Shown: positions 1 through 11,008 of the stretch, piece by piece
Layout: every line of letters starts with the position of its first letter
Position numbering within the stretch: position 1 is the stretch's first letter
Assembly: GCA_003996215.1 (NCBI GenBank)
Contig: QJPP01001423.1
Coordinates: 62,001-126,000, forward strand
Length of the DNA: 64,000 nucleotides
Source of the DNA: Jaltomata sinuosa
Taxonomy: Eukaryota > Streptophyta > Magnoliopsida > Solanales > Solanaceae
Direction: 5' to 3'
Translations under genes and position numbers: made by a program
The notes under the pieces: generated by a model
Databases searched by the model: none
What the model was told of the DNA's origin: nothing
Seen by the model: the letters and a program-made list of their open reading frames with translations, nothing else

Positions 1-2105
1 ACTTATTTTTTATGGTGACATTGTTCAACTGACGATAGTCAATACACATCCTAAGAGAACTATCTTTCTTACGCATGAAAAGGACTGGAGCACCCCAAGG
101 TGAGACACTTGGTCAGATGAATCTCTTAGAAAGGAGATCTTTCAAGTGTTCTATTAATTCTTTTAACTCAGCTAGAGTCATTCTATATGGAGGAATAGAG
201 ATAGGTTGAATAACGGGAAAGACATCTATTTCAAAGTCTAGATTCCCTATTAGGAGAAATATCATGGAGGTCATTGGGAAATACTTTTGGGAACTCATTC
301 ACAACTGGAACAGACTGAAGGGGTGGAGTTTCAGGATTAGAGTCTCTAACCCCAACTAAGTGGGAAAAACACCCCTTGGAAACAAACTTTATGACATTAA
401 GGTAAGAAATGAATCGACCCTTTGGCACAACTAGAATAACTACCCACACTAAGACTGGCTCATCTTGAGACTTGAACTTTACAACTTTGGTTCTACAATA
501 AACTGAGGCATAGCATGAATATATCTAGTTCATGCCTAGAATAATATCAAAATCCATCATGTCTAACTCGACTAAGTCAGTTGTGGTGTCTTTATGATGG
601 ACTAACACAGTGCAGTTTTTATAGACTCTCTTAGCCACTATAGACTCACCAACAGGAGTAGAAAAAATAAATGGTCTAAAAGTTGTTCGAGGCAGATTCC
701 AAACTTTATAGTAGTATACAGGGTCACAAATGACAAAGTAGCACCCGGATCAAGTAGAGCATAAACATCAACACAAAAAACCTTTAACATACTAGTAACA
801 ATGTCTAGCAAATCTTTATGATCCTGGCAGCTGGACATAGCATACATATGGTTCTAAACCCCAGTTGTTCCTAATAAAGTACCTTTTTGGGCAATCGGCC
901 TGCTGGAGCTGCTGGTATGGTAGACTGAGCTCTAATTTTACCATAGCTCTGCCTTATAGACGGACAATCCCTTAAGAAGTGGCCCTGTTAGCAGCACCCA
1001 AAGCATCAATTCCTGCCATAACAACATTCACCCAAATGGTTCTTACCATACTTTCTGTATCATGGATATCGAGTAATCCTCTGTGCCACACTACCCTGAG
1101 TCTGAGAACCCTGAGCTCTAAAATTTTGACTACTCTGTAACTTTTGATTATCCCTAGTTCTAGAAGCAGGTGCACTAGTTATTGATGGTGCAGGTCTAGA
1201 CGACCTCCTATGAAAGAATGACTTATTCCCATTTCCATGTCTCTATTGATTAGTCCCATGACCTACTGTTGAGCTTATACCATAAGCCTGAAATGTCCAT
1301 ACCATTGATCAATAGTGCACCCTTGCACTCTTTCTTCACGTGTTTACCAATTCCAAACACAAACTTCCTCATCATTGCCCTCGTCTCGAACACCATCTCT
1401 GGAGCATAGCAATACAGTTGAGTGAACTTGAGTCCATATTCTTTTACGCTCATGGTACCTTGTTTGAGATTTACAAACTCTTTTGTCTTGGCCTCACTTA
1501 ATTCCTGAAGGAAGAAATTTTTTAAGGAATGCATCCATGAAGTCATCCCAAATAGAAAGGGATGTATCTCCACCACGCCTCATATACCACTGGTCATACA
1601 AAACATTTATTGTATCCTTAGGCTGATAGGAAGCGAGTTCAACTCCCTCTGTCTCTATAGCATGAATCACTTTCAATATTTTCTGTACTTTGTCAATGAA
1701 ATTATGAGGTTCCTTATTAGCTTTGGACCCTAGGAACACTGGTGGGTTCATTTGGAGTAATTCCCTTATCCTTAAAGCACCTGACGGGTCATGTGAGCTA
1801 CAGCTGGTAGGTAACATGCGCTAGCATCTAGATTGAGATGCTATTAACTAAGTAAGCATCTGAATAGCTCCCCTAAACTCTACATCAGAAGTAGCAGTGC
1901 AGGGAGGTTGAGGAGAAAGTGTCACCAAAACTCTCACCATGCTAGTTAGTGTAGTTTGAGCTCTAACACTAACATCCTGATCTGACGAGCGAGCTCAGTT
2001 TCTAGTATGCATCCTGGTGGGTGGAGGTAGGTTGTTAGCATTGGTTCTAGCGGGAACCTCAACACTTGTATTATTACTCTAACTGACGGTCCTTTTTGGA
2101 GGCAT
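1..2105 (-). pseudogene. gag-pol remnant of gypsy element A
   Basis: A gag start (MPPKRT) lies at 2103-2105 on the minus strand, followed closely by a stop. Gag continues in fragments at 1817-1494 (FLGSKANKEPHNFIDKVQ) and 1576-1250 (MSVKEYGLKFTQL). A zinc knuckle near 1005-955 has the CxxC...GHFLRDC layout but an in-frame stop. The protease fragment 847-638 keeps the active-site motif LLDPGAT. RT begins at 449-231 (EFPKVFP) and continues at 298-1 with PPYRMTLAELKELIEHL and MCIDYRQLN. The order is normal for Ty3/gypsy Gag-Pol, but frameshifts and stops leave no functional polyprotein. The rest of pol lies left of the window. Confidence 0.85.
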
Positions 2106-2304
2106 AATGTAAAATATATGAATGCACGAGTTAGAAGGGAATTTTATAGGGTTAAACTCTATCGCACAAACTAGATTATGAAAGAAGAGTGGTACTTCCT
2201 AATGCCCTATAGCTCCCCTATTATAAGTGTAACGCACTTCACACTCATAAGGAGTACTCTACTAGACACAGCATCATAGACATCCTAAGATTCTTGAACC
2301 TAGT

Positions 2305-2316
2305 ATTCTGATACCA
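2305..2316 (-). other. primer binding site (initiator Met tRNA type), element A
   Basis: The minus strand reads TGGTATCAGAAT four bases inside the LTR end. This resembles TGGTATCAGAGC, the initiator-methionine tRNA complement used by many plant LTR retrotransposons, and it fixes the minus orientation of the element. Confidence 0.8.
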
Positions 2317-2320
2317 AGTT

Positions 2321-4579
2321 TGTCACACCTTGAGCCTACATCCTGGGCGTGGCTAAAATTCGGAACCACTACTAACCTGAGCGGACCCTAGGCATGGCTT
2401 ACTACTAAACCGAACACTTAACTATCTTTGCGGAAGCTTTAAGTGTAATGAGTATGCAAGTCCTTTGAAAACAAAATCAAATATTTTAATAATAAAATCT
2501 AAAAACATGCATAATTGAGAGCAACGAAATACCTAACACTTCTACTAACTCATCTATGAAGCCACTAACATCTAAAGAAGTCAACCGAGACAAGGCCCCG
2601 GCTACCTTGATACTCTACTAGCAATAGCTAATGACTAATAAGTAAACTAGAGCCCTTCGAAAGCGAAGAGGCCTCAACAATACTAAAGATAGGAGAACCT
2701 AAAGATGCGCCTGCTGCCGAGCCTGAGTACCTGAATTTGCATCATTAAAAGTTGCAGCGCTAATAGCACAAGTACATGGGTATACACGGTATGTAAAATA
2801 GTTGTATAAAACAAAAAAATGCTAATAAAGCTAATACTAAGATACTGAGTTAATAGGAGTAAAATGGAAAGTAACGACTGAAAAGTAGCTAAGTGCTTCA
2901 AGTAAAGCACAAGTATGTAAAAGAGTACTAACTGCTCCATAATTTGAAAATTGTTCATTCATAGCAAATACTGAAAATACTTTAGTTTTAGTTGGGAGTT
3001 TCTCTTAACTGATAAACATCATATGAGCACATGATGTCCAACCTTTAGCCCGATCAGGAGAGCTGTTCCATACCTTTTTGGGATATGGAATGATACTTAA
3101 CTATAGATCCATACTAAGACCGTACCAGGGGCTAACTAAGGAGTTTCCCAAACCAACAACATGATCCTATACTACACTAGCAACGTAGCTTTGGGTTTTG
3201 GGTTATCTGAACCCTTACCTATCTCGGTGCTAAATAATCCTCCCAAAAGATATTAATGCTTATAATGTAAAAACCTTTCTAAGGTGACTGAAAATCTGTT
3301 GTAGAGCTTTCTATCCCAAAATCACTACATGTGACATAAACTGGTGAGCTTGATGCTCAACTAACTGAGAAACACTGCTAATGAGCCCCTATGCTCAAAA
3401 TCACGTATATAGATATACTAGCATGAGATTTCAAAATAGGAAGTATGTTTCTTTCAAAATCATCTCAATGTGCCTGAGGAAATCTAAAAATCTTTTCTGG
3501 ATAATGCCTTTGAAAATGTGCAATGCTTCTTTAACAAAATCATATACTAATCGTTGTAAATCATGAACTGAATTTGTAGTATTGGCTAAACTTCACAAAC
3601 ATGTGAGGATATATAAAATCAACCATTCAATGAATATATGAGACTGCAACAGGTTTCATAGATAATTCAAGAGACATTACTCATAGGTAGCAAGACCAAA
3701 GATTTTAGGATTTAGGATTTCAAAACCCTCGCTGAACATCTGACTAGTAGGGCATGAGAGAGGACGGAATTCTATCACTATGGTAGCCTTACATACCTCA
3801 AGCACTCCAAACATTAATGGAGAAACTGTAAATTCTAATCTCAAGATTTAGAGAATGATTCCTTCAGCGAATCCTTGGGTTTCATATCAAGAAACGTGTT
3901 AGAACCCTTAGGCTAGGTCTAAGAATTGATAATTTTCTATCATGGAGGATTGTAAAATTAACTTACCTAGCCTTGATAAGATGAACCACATTTCCTAGGG
4001 TGGAGATAATGAGTCTGGACTTGAAAAATAATGAGAAAATGACTAAGGCCTCTTTATATAGTTGCTTAGAATTTACGATTTCCTGAGTGGTTCTACAGAC
4101 CATAGACTTTATCTATGGACTATGGTCCAAACCATAGAACCCTGCTAAGAATTTATGAGTCTTTGTACTAACTTTTAGGATGCGATCTATGGACCGCACT
4201 TTGGGTTTATGGACCATAGATCAAGTCGTTAACTTCCTCTGAGAATTTGACACTTCCTTGAATCAAGACTATGGTTAAACATTACGAACCGTTGAATGGG
4301 GATTCTGGACCATCCTATAATCTGTTCTTTTACCTTGGGATTCTGACATCCCTCAAATCATTTTCGATGGCTTGAATTACGGGTCATAGTCTTGGACTAC
4401 GAATCGTACTTCTATCCATAAAAACCTAGGAGTTGGGTTTTTCCAAAGGTCACTTTACAGTTTGTTCTATGAACTGTGAAAGGGGATAATGGTCCATAGA
4501 AGTGACTGTAACTCCTTAGAACAGTATGCAAAAAGTTTAAATGTTGTCAAAATATTGGTTTAAGATCCAAGGTGTTACA
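2321..4579 (-). repeat. 5' LTR of gypsy element A
   Basis: The LTR is bounded on the plus strand by TGTCACACC (2321) and GGTGTTACA (ending 4579), so the element-sense ends are TGTAACACC and GGTGTGACA with TG...CA termini. Length is 2259 bp. It is homologous along its length to the LTR at 6294-8260: both contain the accgagacaagrcccc segment (near 2585 and 6556) and a cttacatacct segment (near 3788 and 7742). Short reading frames inside (for example 2683-2958 and 3381-3566) match nothing and are treated as chance. Confidence 0.85.
4052..4061 (-). promoter_or_regulatory. putative LTR TATA box, element A
   Basis: The minus strand reads CTATATAAAG about 520 bp from the LTR start. That places a U3 promoter ahead of an R-U5 portion of about 1.7 kb. 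Position and sequence fit a retrotransposon core promoter; there is no experimental support. Confidence 0.45.
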
Positions 4580-6084
4580 AATAGAAAACAAAGGGCTGTA
4601 AAAAGTTTTTTGGAACAGATTCCGAACTTCACACTAATATAAGGGGTTACAAGAGATAATATGGCTTCTTGGTCAAGTAAAGTATAAGCATCAATACAGA
4701 AAACTTTTAACATACCAGTAACAACATCTATAGAGTTTTCCTGATCCTGACAGCTAGACATAGCATACCGACGGTTTTGACCCCTGTCTGTCCTCGAAGT
4801 AGTACCCTTTTGAGCAACTCGGCCTGCTGGAGAAAATAATGTGATAGACTGGGCTCTATTTCCCCTATTTTTCTGTTTTGCAGATAGACAATCCTTTAAG
4901 AAGTGGCCCAAATGACTGCACCTAAAGCATCCAATAGTACCATTGTGACACTCCCCCAGATGGGATCTACCACACTTGTTACAAGGTGGATATCGAGTAG
5001 CTCCATGTGCCACACTACCCTGAGACTGAGAACCATGAGCCCTGGAGTTTCAAATTTCCCTGAAATCTATGGTCATTCCTAATCCTGGGTGCAGGTGCTC
5101 TAGCTAGTGATGGGGCAGGTCCAGACAATATTATGTGAAAGAAAGACCTACTCTCATTCTCATTTCTCTAGTGACTAGTCTCATGACTGGTTGACTTGGA
5201 CCTCTTACTCTTATGTTCTTCCATATCCTTCTGCTTTTCTTTCTCAATCTGTTGAGCATAAACCATAATTCTAGATATATCCATGTCATTATTCAACTAT
5301 GCTCCCTTAAATTCTTTCTTCACATGCTTAGCAACTCCAGACACAAGCTTTCTCATCCTTTCCTTCATAGAGGACACCATCTTCGGAGCATAACGTGACA
5401 ACTGAGTGAACTTAAGGTCATACTCCCTAACACTCATGGTACCCTGCTTGAGGTTCACAAATTCTTTAGCTTTAGCCTCTCTTCACTTTTGAGAAAAGCA
5501 ATGTTTAATGAATGTATCCATAAAGTCATCCCAAACTGCAGGATCTATATCCTCACCACGAGTCAACTCCCACTTGTCATACCAAATGTCAGCTACATCC
5601 TTCAGCTAATAGAAGGCAAGTTCAACTCCCTCTACCTCAGTAGCATGCATAACTCTCAAAATCTTCTGGACTTCATCAATAAATTTATGAGGGCCTTTTC
5701 AGCTTTGGACCCTGAGAAAACTGGTGGGTACATTCGGAGGAACTCATGGATCCTCAAAGTGTCTATCGAATTGTGCAAACTGGAAGTAGTAGGGACTGTG
5801 CCCTAACGGCTAGACTAGGCTGCTACAAGTTGTTTGAGCATCTGAATAGCTCTCCTAAACTCAGCATCAGAAGTAGCAGTGGGGGGAGGCTGAGGGGAAG
5901 ATATCACAGGAACTTTCATTAAGCTGGTTGGCACTGGTGGAGCTCCAACACTTGTGTTCTGGTCCGATGAGCAATCACCATTCCTAGTTTGAATCCTAGA
6001 AGGTAGAGGCATGTTGCTGGCATTGGATTCGGTAGGAACCTCAATAATAGCAGTTCTCTGACTGGCGGTCCTTTTGGGAGGCAT
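4580..6084 (-). pseudogene. gag-protease remnant of gypsy element B
   Basis: The gag start MPPKRTASQRTAII at 6084 opens an 89-codon frame that closes at 5815. Decayed gag follows, and 5013-4537 encodes two zinc knuckles: CNKCGRSHLGEC and CFRCSHLGHFLKDC. This frame continues into the protease start, where the expected LLDPGAT active site reads LLDQEAI, so the catalytic Asp-Pro-Gly is lost. The frame then runs a few codons into element A's LTR, so its C-terminal residues are not gypsy sequence. The copy is non-functional. Confidence 0.85.
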
Positions 6085-6278
6085 AATCTGAAATATATGA
6101 ATGCACGAATTAAGAGAAATCCATAGATTTATACTTTATATCATGAACTAGAGTATAAAAGAAGGGTGGTACTTCCTAACATCCTGTAACTTCCTCATTA
6201 TAAGTGTGGCGTGCTTCACACCCATAAGGACTCTACTAATGCGACTTCATAGACATCCTAGAACTCTTGAACCTATTG

Positions 6279-6290
6279 CTCTGATACTAA
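6279..6290 (-). other. primer binding site, element B
   Basis: The minus strand reads TTAGTATCAGAG, the same Met-tRNA-type site as element A with changes at its 5' end, placed three bases from the LTR boundary. Confidence 0.7.
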
Positions 6291-6293
6291 GTT

Positions 6294-8260
6294 TGTCACT
6301 CTCTAAGTCTATACATTGGGCGTGGCCAGCACCTGAAACCATTTCTGGTTGAGTGGACCCTTGGCCTGGCTTACTACTGAATTGAACACTTAAAATTTGC
6401 AGAAGCTTTAAAGTAATGAGCATGGCTAAATTTAAAAAATAAAAATCAACTATCTTTATAAATCTCAATGCATAAATCAACTTAAAACACTTAGAATATC
6501 TGACACTTTACTAACTTGTCTAATGAAGCCTCTAAAAGAAAGAATAGAATAAGTCTACCGAGACAAGACCCCAAGCTACATTTATCTTCTAAAACTGACT
6601 AATAAACTAATAAGACTAAATGGATCCCCCTGAAATCAAAGAGGTCTCACCAAATCTAAGGATGAAATAACTAGGGGCATGCCTGTTGCCAACCCTGTGT
6701 ACCTGAATCTGCATGTACGGTATGTAATAAAGCCGAGTAAAAATAATGCTAATATAACTGATCAAGCTATGTACAACGCTGAATATGGGGATAATAGACA
6801 TAATGATTGAAGTATCAAATATCTAAAGTAAGCAAAAAATAAGTATTCAACCGCGTCATGAAACACTTTATAAAACTGAAGGCTATATATCAAATAAAAA
6901 TACTGAAAGAAATTTTATTTTCACTTATGGGGTTTATTTTAACCGACAAACATCATGTGAAGTCATGATGCTCCAACATCTTGCCTACATTGACAGAGTT
7001 GTCCTATATCTTTACTGGGATATAGAATAAACTTAACTTTTGGATCCTAACTGAGCCTCTTTTGGGCTAAAAAAAAGGAGTCACCTAACTTGCAAAATGA
7101 TCTTATCATATGTTGGTAAGGTAGTTTTAGGTCTTGAGTTATATGAACTCTTACTCATCTCGATGCTAAATAGTCCTCCCAAAATAATATATATGCTCAT
7201 AGATATCTTACCTCATTTTAAGGAAAAATTGAAATCATACTTTACTTTGAGTCTTTACTCGATGATTAACTCTTTAAACTGAACTTGCTTGTGAGCCTCG
7301 GCCCAATATCCTTTATCTTTCTTGCTAGCTTAACTTTTAAAGAAATTAGAACTTTCTTTCTTTTTAAAATCATATTCTGAAAGCTTAATATACTGGACTT
7401 GGAACTTTTCATGAATACAAGCTTTGAAACTTTAAGACACTTTCTTATGAAAATGAAATATATATCAAAAACATCATAAAATATGTCTTTATATATCATA
7501 AAATAACTCATGGGATCCATAAAATAAGAATAAGGGATGAACCATGGAAACCATTGAAAGAAGGAACATCATAATATAGTATTCGACACTTTTAGTAACT
7601 AGAATTCAATAATAATCATCTCAAGATGTAAAGAATTCAAATGAAGAAACTTTGGGTAAAAATTCTAACTTTGATCTATCAAAACTGAGCTTCTTAGATA
7701 ATTGGGCATGGGGAAGAATGGAGTTTCCTCACTATGGTAGTCTTACATACCTGAAACGGAGAGAATTCACAGAGAAACCTTGCTTGGAAAGACTTCTGAC
7801 TTGGAAGCTTTGAGAGAGGAGTTGAGAGAATTCTACCAATGAAAAATTTTAAGTGTAGATGCTTATGAGGATTAATAATCGGGCAAGGGGGTTTAGTGGG
7901 GGGGGGGAGGGACCTAATTGCCCTTAATTAGATAAAATTAGAAAAAATTCTCGTTTAGAAGGCTTTAGGCATGCCACGGAGGCCATAGTGCCAACCCAAG
8001 GTCGTGGGGCGCCTCCCACAGCTCCAGAGGCCTGCTTTGCAAATGTTCTGAAGTTTTCTGACAGGTGCAGCGCGGACCCCAATAATGCAGGGACCCTCCT
8101 CCGTGATACACTGATCATTTCTCGTGCCCAAAATTTCCGTTTAGGCTCCAAAACACATCCCAAATAATTTCTAAGTGATTTAAGGGTCATATGACTCAGT
8201 TTTCAAGACCGAAATGACATAAGTAGCGACTTAAAAGGTGAAATAAATCCCGAGGTGCTA
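6294..8260 (-). repeat. 5' LTR of gypsy element B
   Basis: Starts TGTCACTC next to the primer site; the outer end is placed at cgaggtgcta (8251-8260) by analogy with element A's ggtgttaca. The U3-side portion (7960-8110) is clearly GC-richer than the rest of the LTR. An 88-codon minus frame at 7924-8190 lies in this GC-rich U3 DNA and shows no family resemblance. The outer boundary is uncertain by about ten bases. Confidence 0.7.
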
Positions 8261-8327
8261 ACCCTCCCCCCCTCCCTCGTGCACTTTCAAATTCTTTTTT
8301 CTCGGATAAAAACATGTATAAAATCTA

Positions 8328-8577
8328 CTGCCTCCGTTTCAAATTGATTGTCTAATTTTGACTTGGTACGGAGTTTAAGAAAGTAAAGAAGACTTTTAAA
8401 TCATGTGGTCTTAAACTAAAGATATGTAGAATGTACCAAAATGTCCTTTAATCTTGTGGCTTTAGACATGTCACGTGGAAAGTTGAAATTTAAAAGTTTT
8501 CAAAAAGGAGAAGAGGCATTCCTTTTTTAAATGGACTAAAAAAAGAAAGTAGGACAAACAAATTGAAAAGAAGGAAA
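8328..8577. mobile_element. Stowaway-like MITE
   Basis: About 250 bp with imperfect terminal inverted repeats: ctgcctccgtttcaaattg on the left and caaattgaaaagaaggaaa on the right, flanked by TA. The cctccgt-type end and TA target duplication are typical of Tc1/mariner-derived Stowaway MITEs. No coding capacity. Confidence 0.7.
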
Positions 8578-9648
8578 TATTATTTATGTTCCTTAATTTC
8601 TACAATCCTAGACAAGGAAGGGATAATTGCAGCAGATAAATAGTCCTCCTTCCATAGCTTAATTTTTTGTAAGATAACTTTGAAGGCTTACAATCTTATA
8701 CATGATGGAGCATGTCCATCCTAATTTGTGGGTGCAAGGAGATATGGGTGACCATCTCCTCTATTTTTGTATTTTGATGTTATATATGTATAACATACAA
8801 TTTAGTTATTTCGACATGTATTTCAAAAGGTAAATATAAGTATTGTCAGTATTATCAAAGTGCGGAACTTTTTCTTATATATAGCCACTAAGTGAGAGAA
8901 AGAGAACTAACAATTGGAAGATGTGGGAGATATTTGTATGTTTTTATAATGAGCACAAAGTTTAAACTCGGCTCATAAAAGAATTTCTGAATGGATGAAA
9001 ATATTTATAAAATAAATGAGCTGAATTATGACTCATTATTTAGTCTATATTGACGTGCTCGTCTTTAACATAAACAAACTTTGGAGAGTTATGATCCAAA
9101 CACATTTATTCATTGCCCCATTCTAACTCACCCAAATGTACTCAACGTAGTCATTTGACAGCCCTACAAGTTAATATCAAATTTTGTTCTTTCCACAAGG
9201 AACTCTCGGAGGACAACAAGATTTCCTTGATAACCCTTAAACGTTTTTTATATCCCAAGAAAACAACTCTAAACCTAATATACTAAAATCCTGGACCTAG
9301 CCCAACAGTTTAGTATAATCTTTAAATTAAAAATGTTAGCAGGGAAATGTGGGTTGCAGCCATGAAATATTTTAGCCTTTTACATATGCTCCATTTCGAG
9401 GCGACACGAGCACTTTCCCGGCGTTTTCTCCCACCAATCTCTTCACAACTTTCAATTTTTTGCCCTTATCCTTATGGATTCTTGTGTTAATTACTACTCA
9501 GTTAACTTTTATTTATTCATTATTTTAAAAATAAATTTTCATTTTTACTTATCATATTTAATAAATCAAGAAAACACAATTATTTTTTCAAAAAAAGACA
9601 ATTTTCACAAATCATGATTACTTATTCTCCAAATCATTTTTTAAGACC
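8578..9648. other. AT-rich intergenic DNA, no gene seen
   Basis: Stop-rich in all frames. A 43-codon frame at 9362-9493 is the longest ATG frame I noticed and looks like chance. No RNA gene or clear repeat boundary found. Confidence 0.6.
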
Positions 9649-9650
9649 TA

Positions 9651-9914
9651 CTCCCTCTGTCCCATATTAGTTGCTCACTATATTAAAAATAGTTGTCCCA
9701 TTTTAGTTGATCACTTTATTGAATAAAGAAAGCATTAATTAAATTTTTCTCATATTACCCTTGTAATTAATTCTTTTTTAAAGTATTCACATTTGTTTGT
9801 AAAGTCCCAAAAAAAAATTTTAAAGGGTAAATTAATAAAACAATCTTCTTATTTATGATTTCTTAATATGTGTGTAAAAAGAAAAGTGCACAACTAATAT
9901 GGAACTCCCTAAAA
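9651..9914. mobile_element. Stowaway-like MITE
   Basis: Left end ctccctctgtcccatattag after TA (9649-9650). The right end contains the complement-type sequence caactaatatgga followed by a degraded tip. Inner repeats of agttgtcccattttagttga type support a MITE. The right boundary is approximate. Confidence 0.65.
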
Positions 9915-10179
9915 CCTATAACGATTTGCAAAGTGCAGTTGCAGGTACTAGCAGAACAGCTACAACAAAACAATATACGAATGTCAACCTCAACAAAATA
10001 TTTAGTAAACTCTTCACACCAAAAATATCAAATAGCTACTCAATCATAAACCCACAAACAAGTACCTATGCTGGCAGCCTTAACCAAGACAAAAAGACTT
10101 ATAACCATATAACCCGTACATATATCGAAAATATACACAAAATCCAAACATTCTTAAACAGAAATCTCATATCAATCAT
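9915..10179. other. AT-rich spacer, no supported gene
   Basis: A 100-codon plus frame covers 9899-10201, but it begins inside the right end of the preceding MITE and runs into the left end of the next one. Its composition is K/N/T/I-rich as expected of AT-rich DNA, and no family is recognisable. Not called as a gene. Confidence 0.5.
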
Positions 10180-10304
10180 TACTCCTTTCGTTCCTAAATA
10201 AATGATTTTTTAGCTTTTTATTTTTTGAGACATTAATAATGTTCTTCCAATTTTATCCTTTTTTAAATAAAAAGATTTTTACATAACCAAGATTATATGG
10301 CTGG

Positions 10305-10502
10305 CAACGGAACCGGGAGGTACCGGTACCGGTTCCGGACCGTCCCGGTCCATTACCGGTCCGGTTCCGGTCCGGTGTACTCCGGTTCCATCCGGTTGAG
10401 AGGTGGGACGGAAGGGGTAACGGGACGGAAGGGGGTAGTTACCGGATCGTCCCGGTCCGGTCCGTCCCGGTACCGGTCCGGTCCGGTCCGGTTCGATTCG
10501 GT
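10305..10502. repeat. left subterminal CCGGT array of hAT-1
   Basis: A dense run of CCGGT/ACCGG words, many forming the palindrome ACCGGT, in otherwise AT-rich DNA. Subterminal motif clusters are transposase-binding sites in characterised hAT elements; that role is inferred here. The long reading frames across it on both strands (R/G/P/T/S-rich) are translation of the repeat, not genes. A poly(T) run follows at about 10507-10537. Confidence 0.8.
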
Positions 10503-10892
10503 TGGTTTTCAAATTTTTTTTTTTTTTTTTTTTTTTTAAAAAGTAGCCGTTGGGTAGCCGTTGGCAACGGCCAGTGGGGCCCACCCAACGGCTATAACAG
10601 CCAAACACCCCCCCAAAACACCCCCCTACCCCCCAAACTTTTTTTAATACCCCAAAGTTTTTAAAAATACATTTTAGTCCTAAATTTTAACTATAAAAAA
10701 CCCCCACCCCTTCATTATTTATTACACAAAATTTCTTCTTCTTCATCTACTCTCTCAACTCTCAATCTTCTACTCTTCTACTCTCTATTCTCTAATAGTC
10801 TCTATTAAATTGTTAATTTTATTTGTTGGATTATTTTGGAGCAATTTTCAAGCTTCAAGTTTCATCTATCAATTTCGGCTTTTGGTTATACA

Positions 10893-10912
10893 CGTCTGTT
10901 TTTACGCAGACG
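10893..10912 (+). promoter_or_regulatory. conserved leader hairpin in hAT-1
   Basis: CGTCTG and CAGACG pair around an 8-nt loop, about 100 bases before the transposase start. The hairpin and downstream tttggtayattcgttcca are kept in hAT-2 at 41363-41383 although the surrounding leader has diverged. Confidence 0.5.
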
Positions 10913-11008
10913 TTTGGTACATTCGTTCCAACTTTCATCTCTTTACTTGTTTATTTTTTTGCATTTAATTTTTGTATTTATTTATTTGCTTACTTTTAAT
11001 ATTTTACA

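Larger units (their letters stand above)
1..4579 (-). mobile_element. Ty3/gypsy LTR retrotransposon A, partial (5' LTR to RT)
   Basis: Minus-strand gypsy element cut by the left window edge. Reading leftwards from 4579 come a 2.26-kb LTR with TGTAACACC/GGTGTGACA ends, a primer binding site, gag, zinc knuckle, protease and the start of reverse transcriptase (RT). It sits inside the protease region of the related element B: B's coding sequence resumes immediately at 4580 and matches the part of A around 660-790. The second LTR and the left target duplication lie outside the window, so the insertion is inferred from this junction. Order gag-PR-RT and the sequence style fit the plant chromovirus branch; lineage not resolved. 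Confidence 0.85.
4580..8260 (-). mobile_element. Ty3/gypsy LTR retrotransposon B, truncated by insertion of A
   Basis: Minus-strand relative of element A. Visible parts are a 5' LTR (8260 to 6294), a primer binding site, gag and the start of protease, which breaks at 4580 where A begins. The remainder should resume left of A outside the window. B must predate A. The LTR's outer end is degraded (gaggtgcta instead of ggtgttaca), consistent with greater age. Confidence 0.8.

Noticed and set aside
9362..9493. 43-codon frame starting MKYFSLLHML
   Set aside because: Too short, isolated, with no promoter or relatives to support it.
9899..10201. 100-codon plus-strand frame
   Set aside because: Starts inside one MITE and ends inside another; composition is that of AT-rich non-coding DNA and no family is recognisable.
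10279..10608. Reading frames on both strands (about 80-109 codons) over the hAT-1 left end
   Set aside because: They are translations of the CCGGT array (R/G/P/T/S-rich, both strands open) inside a transposon terminus.
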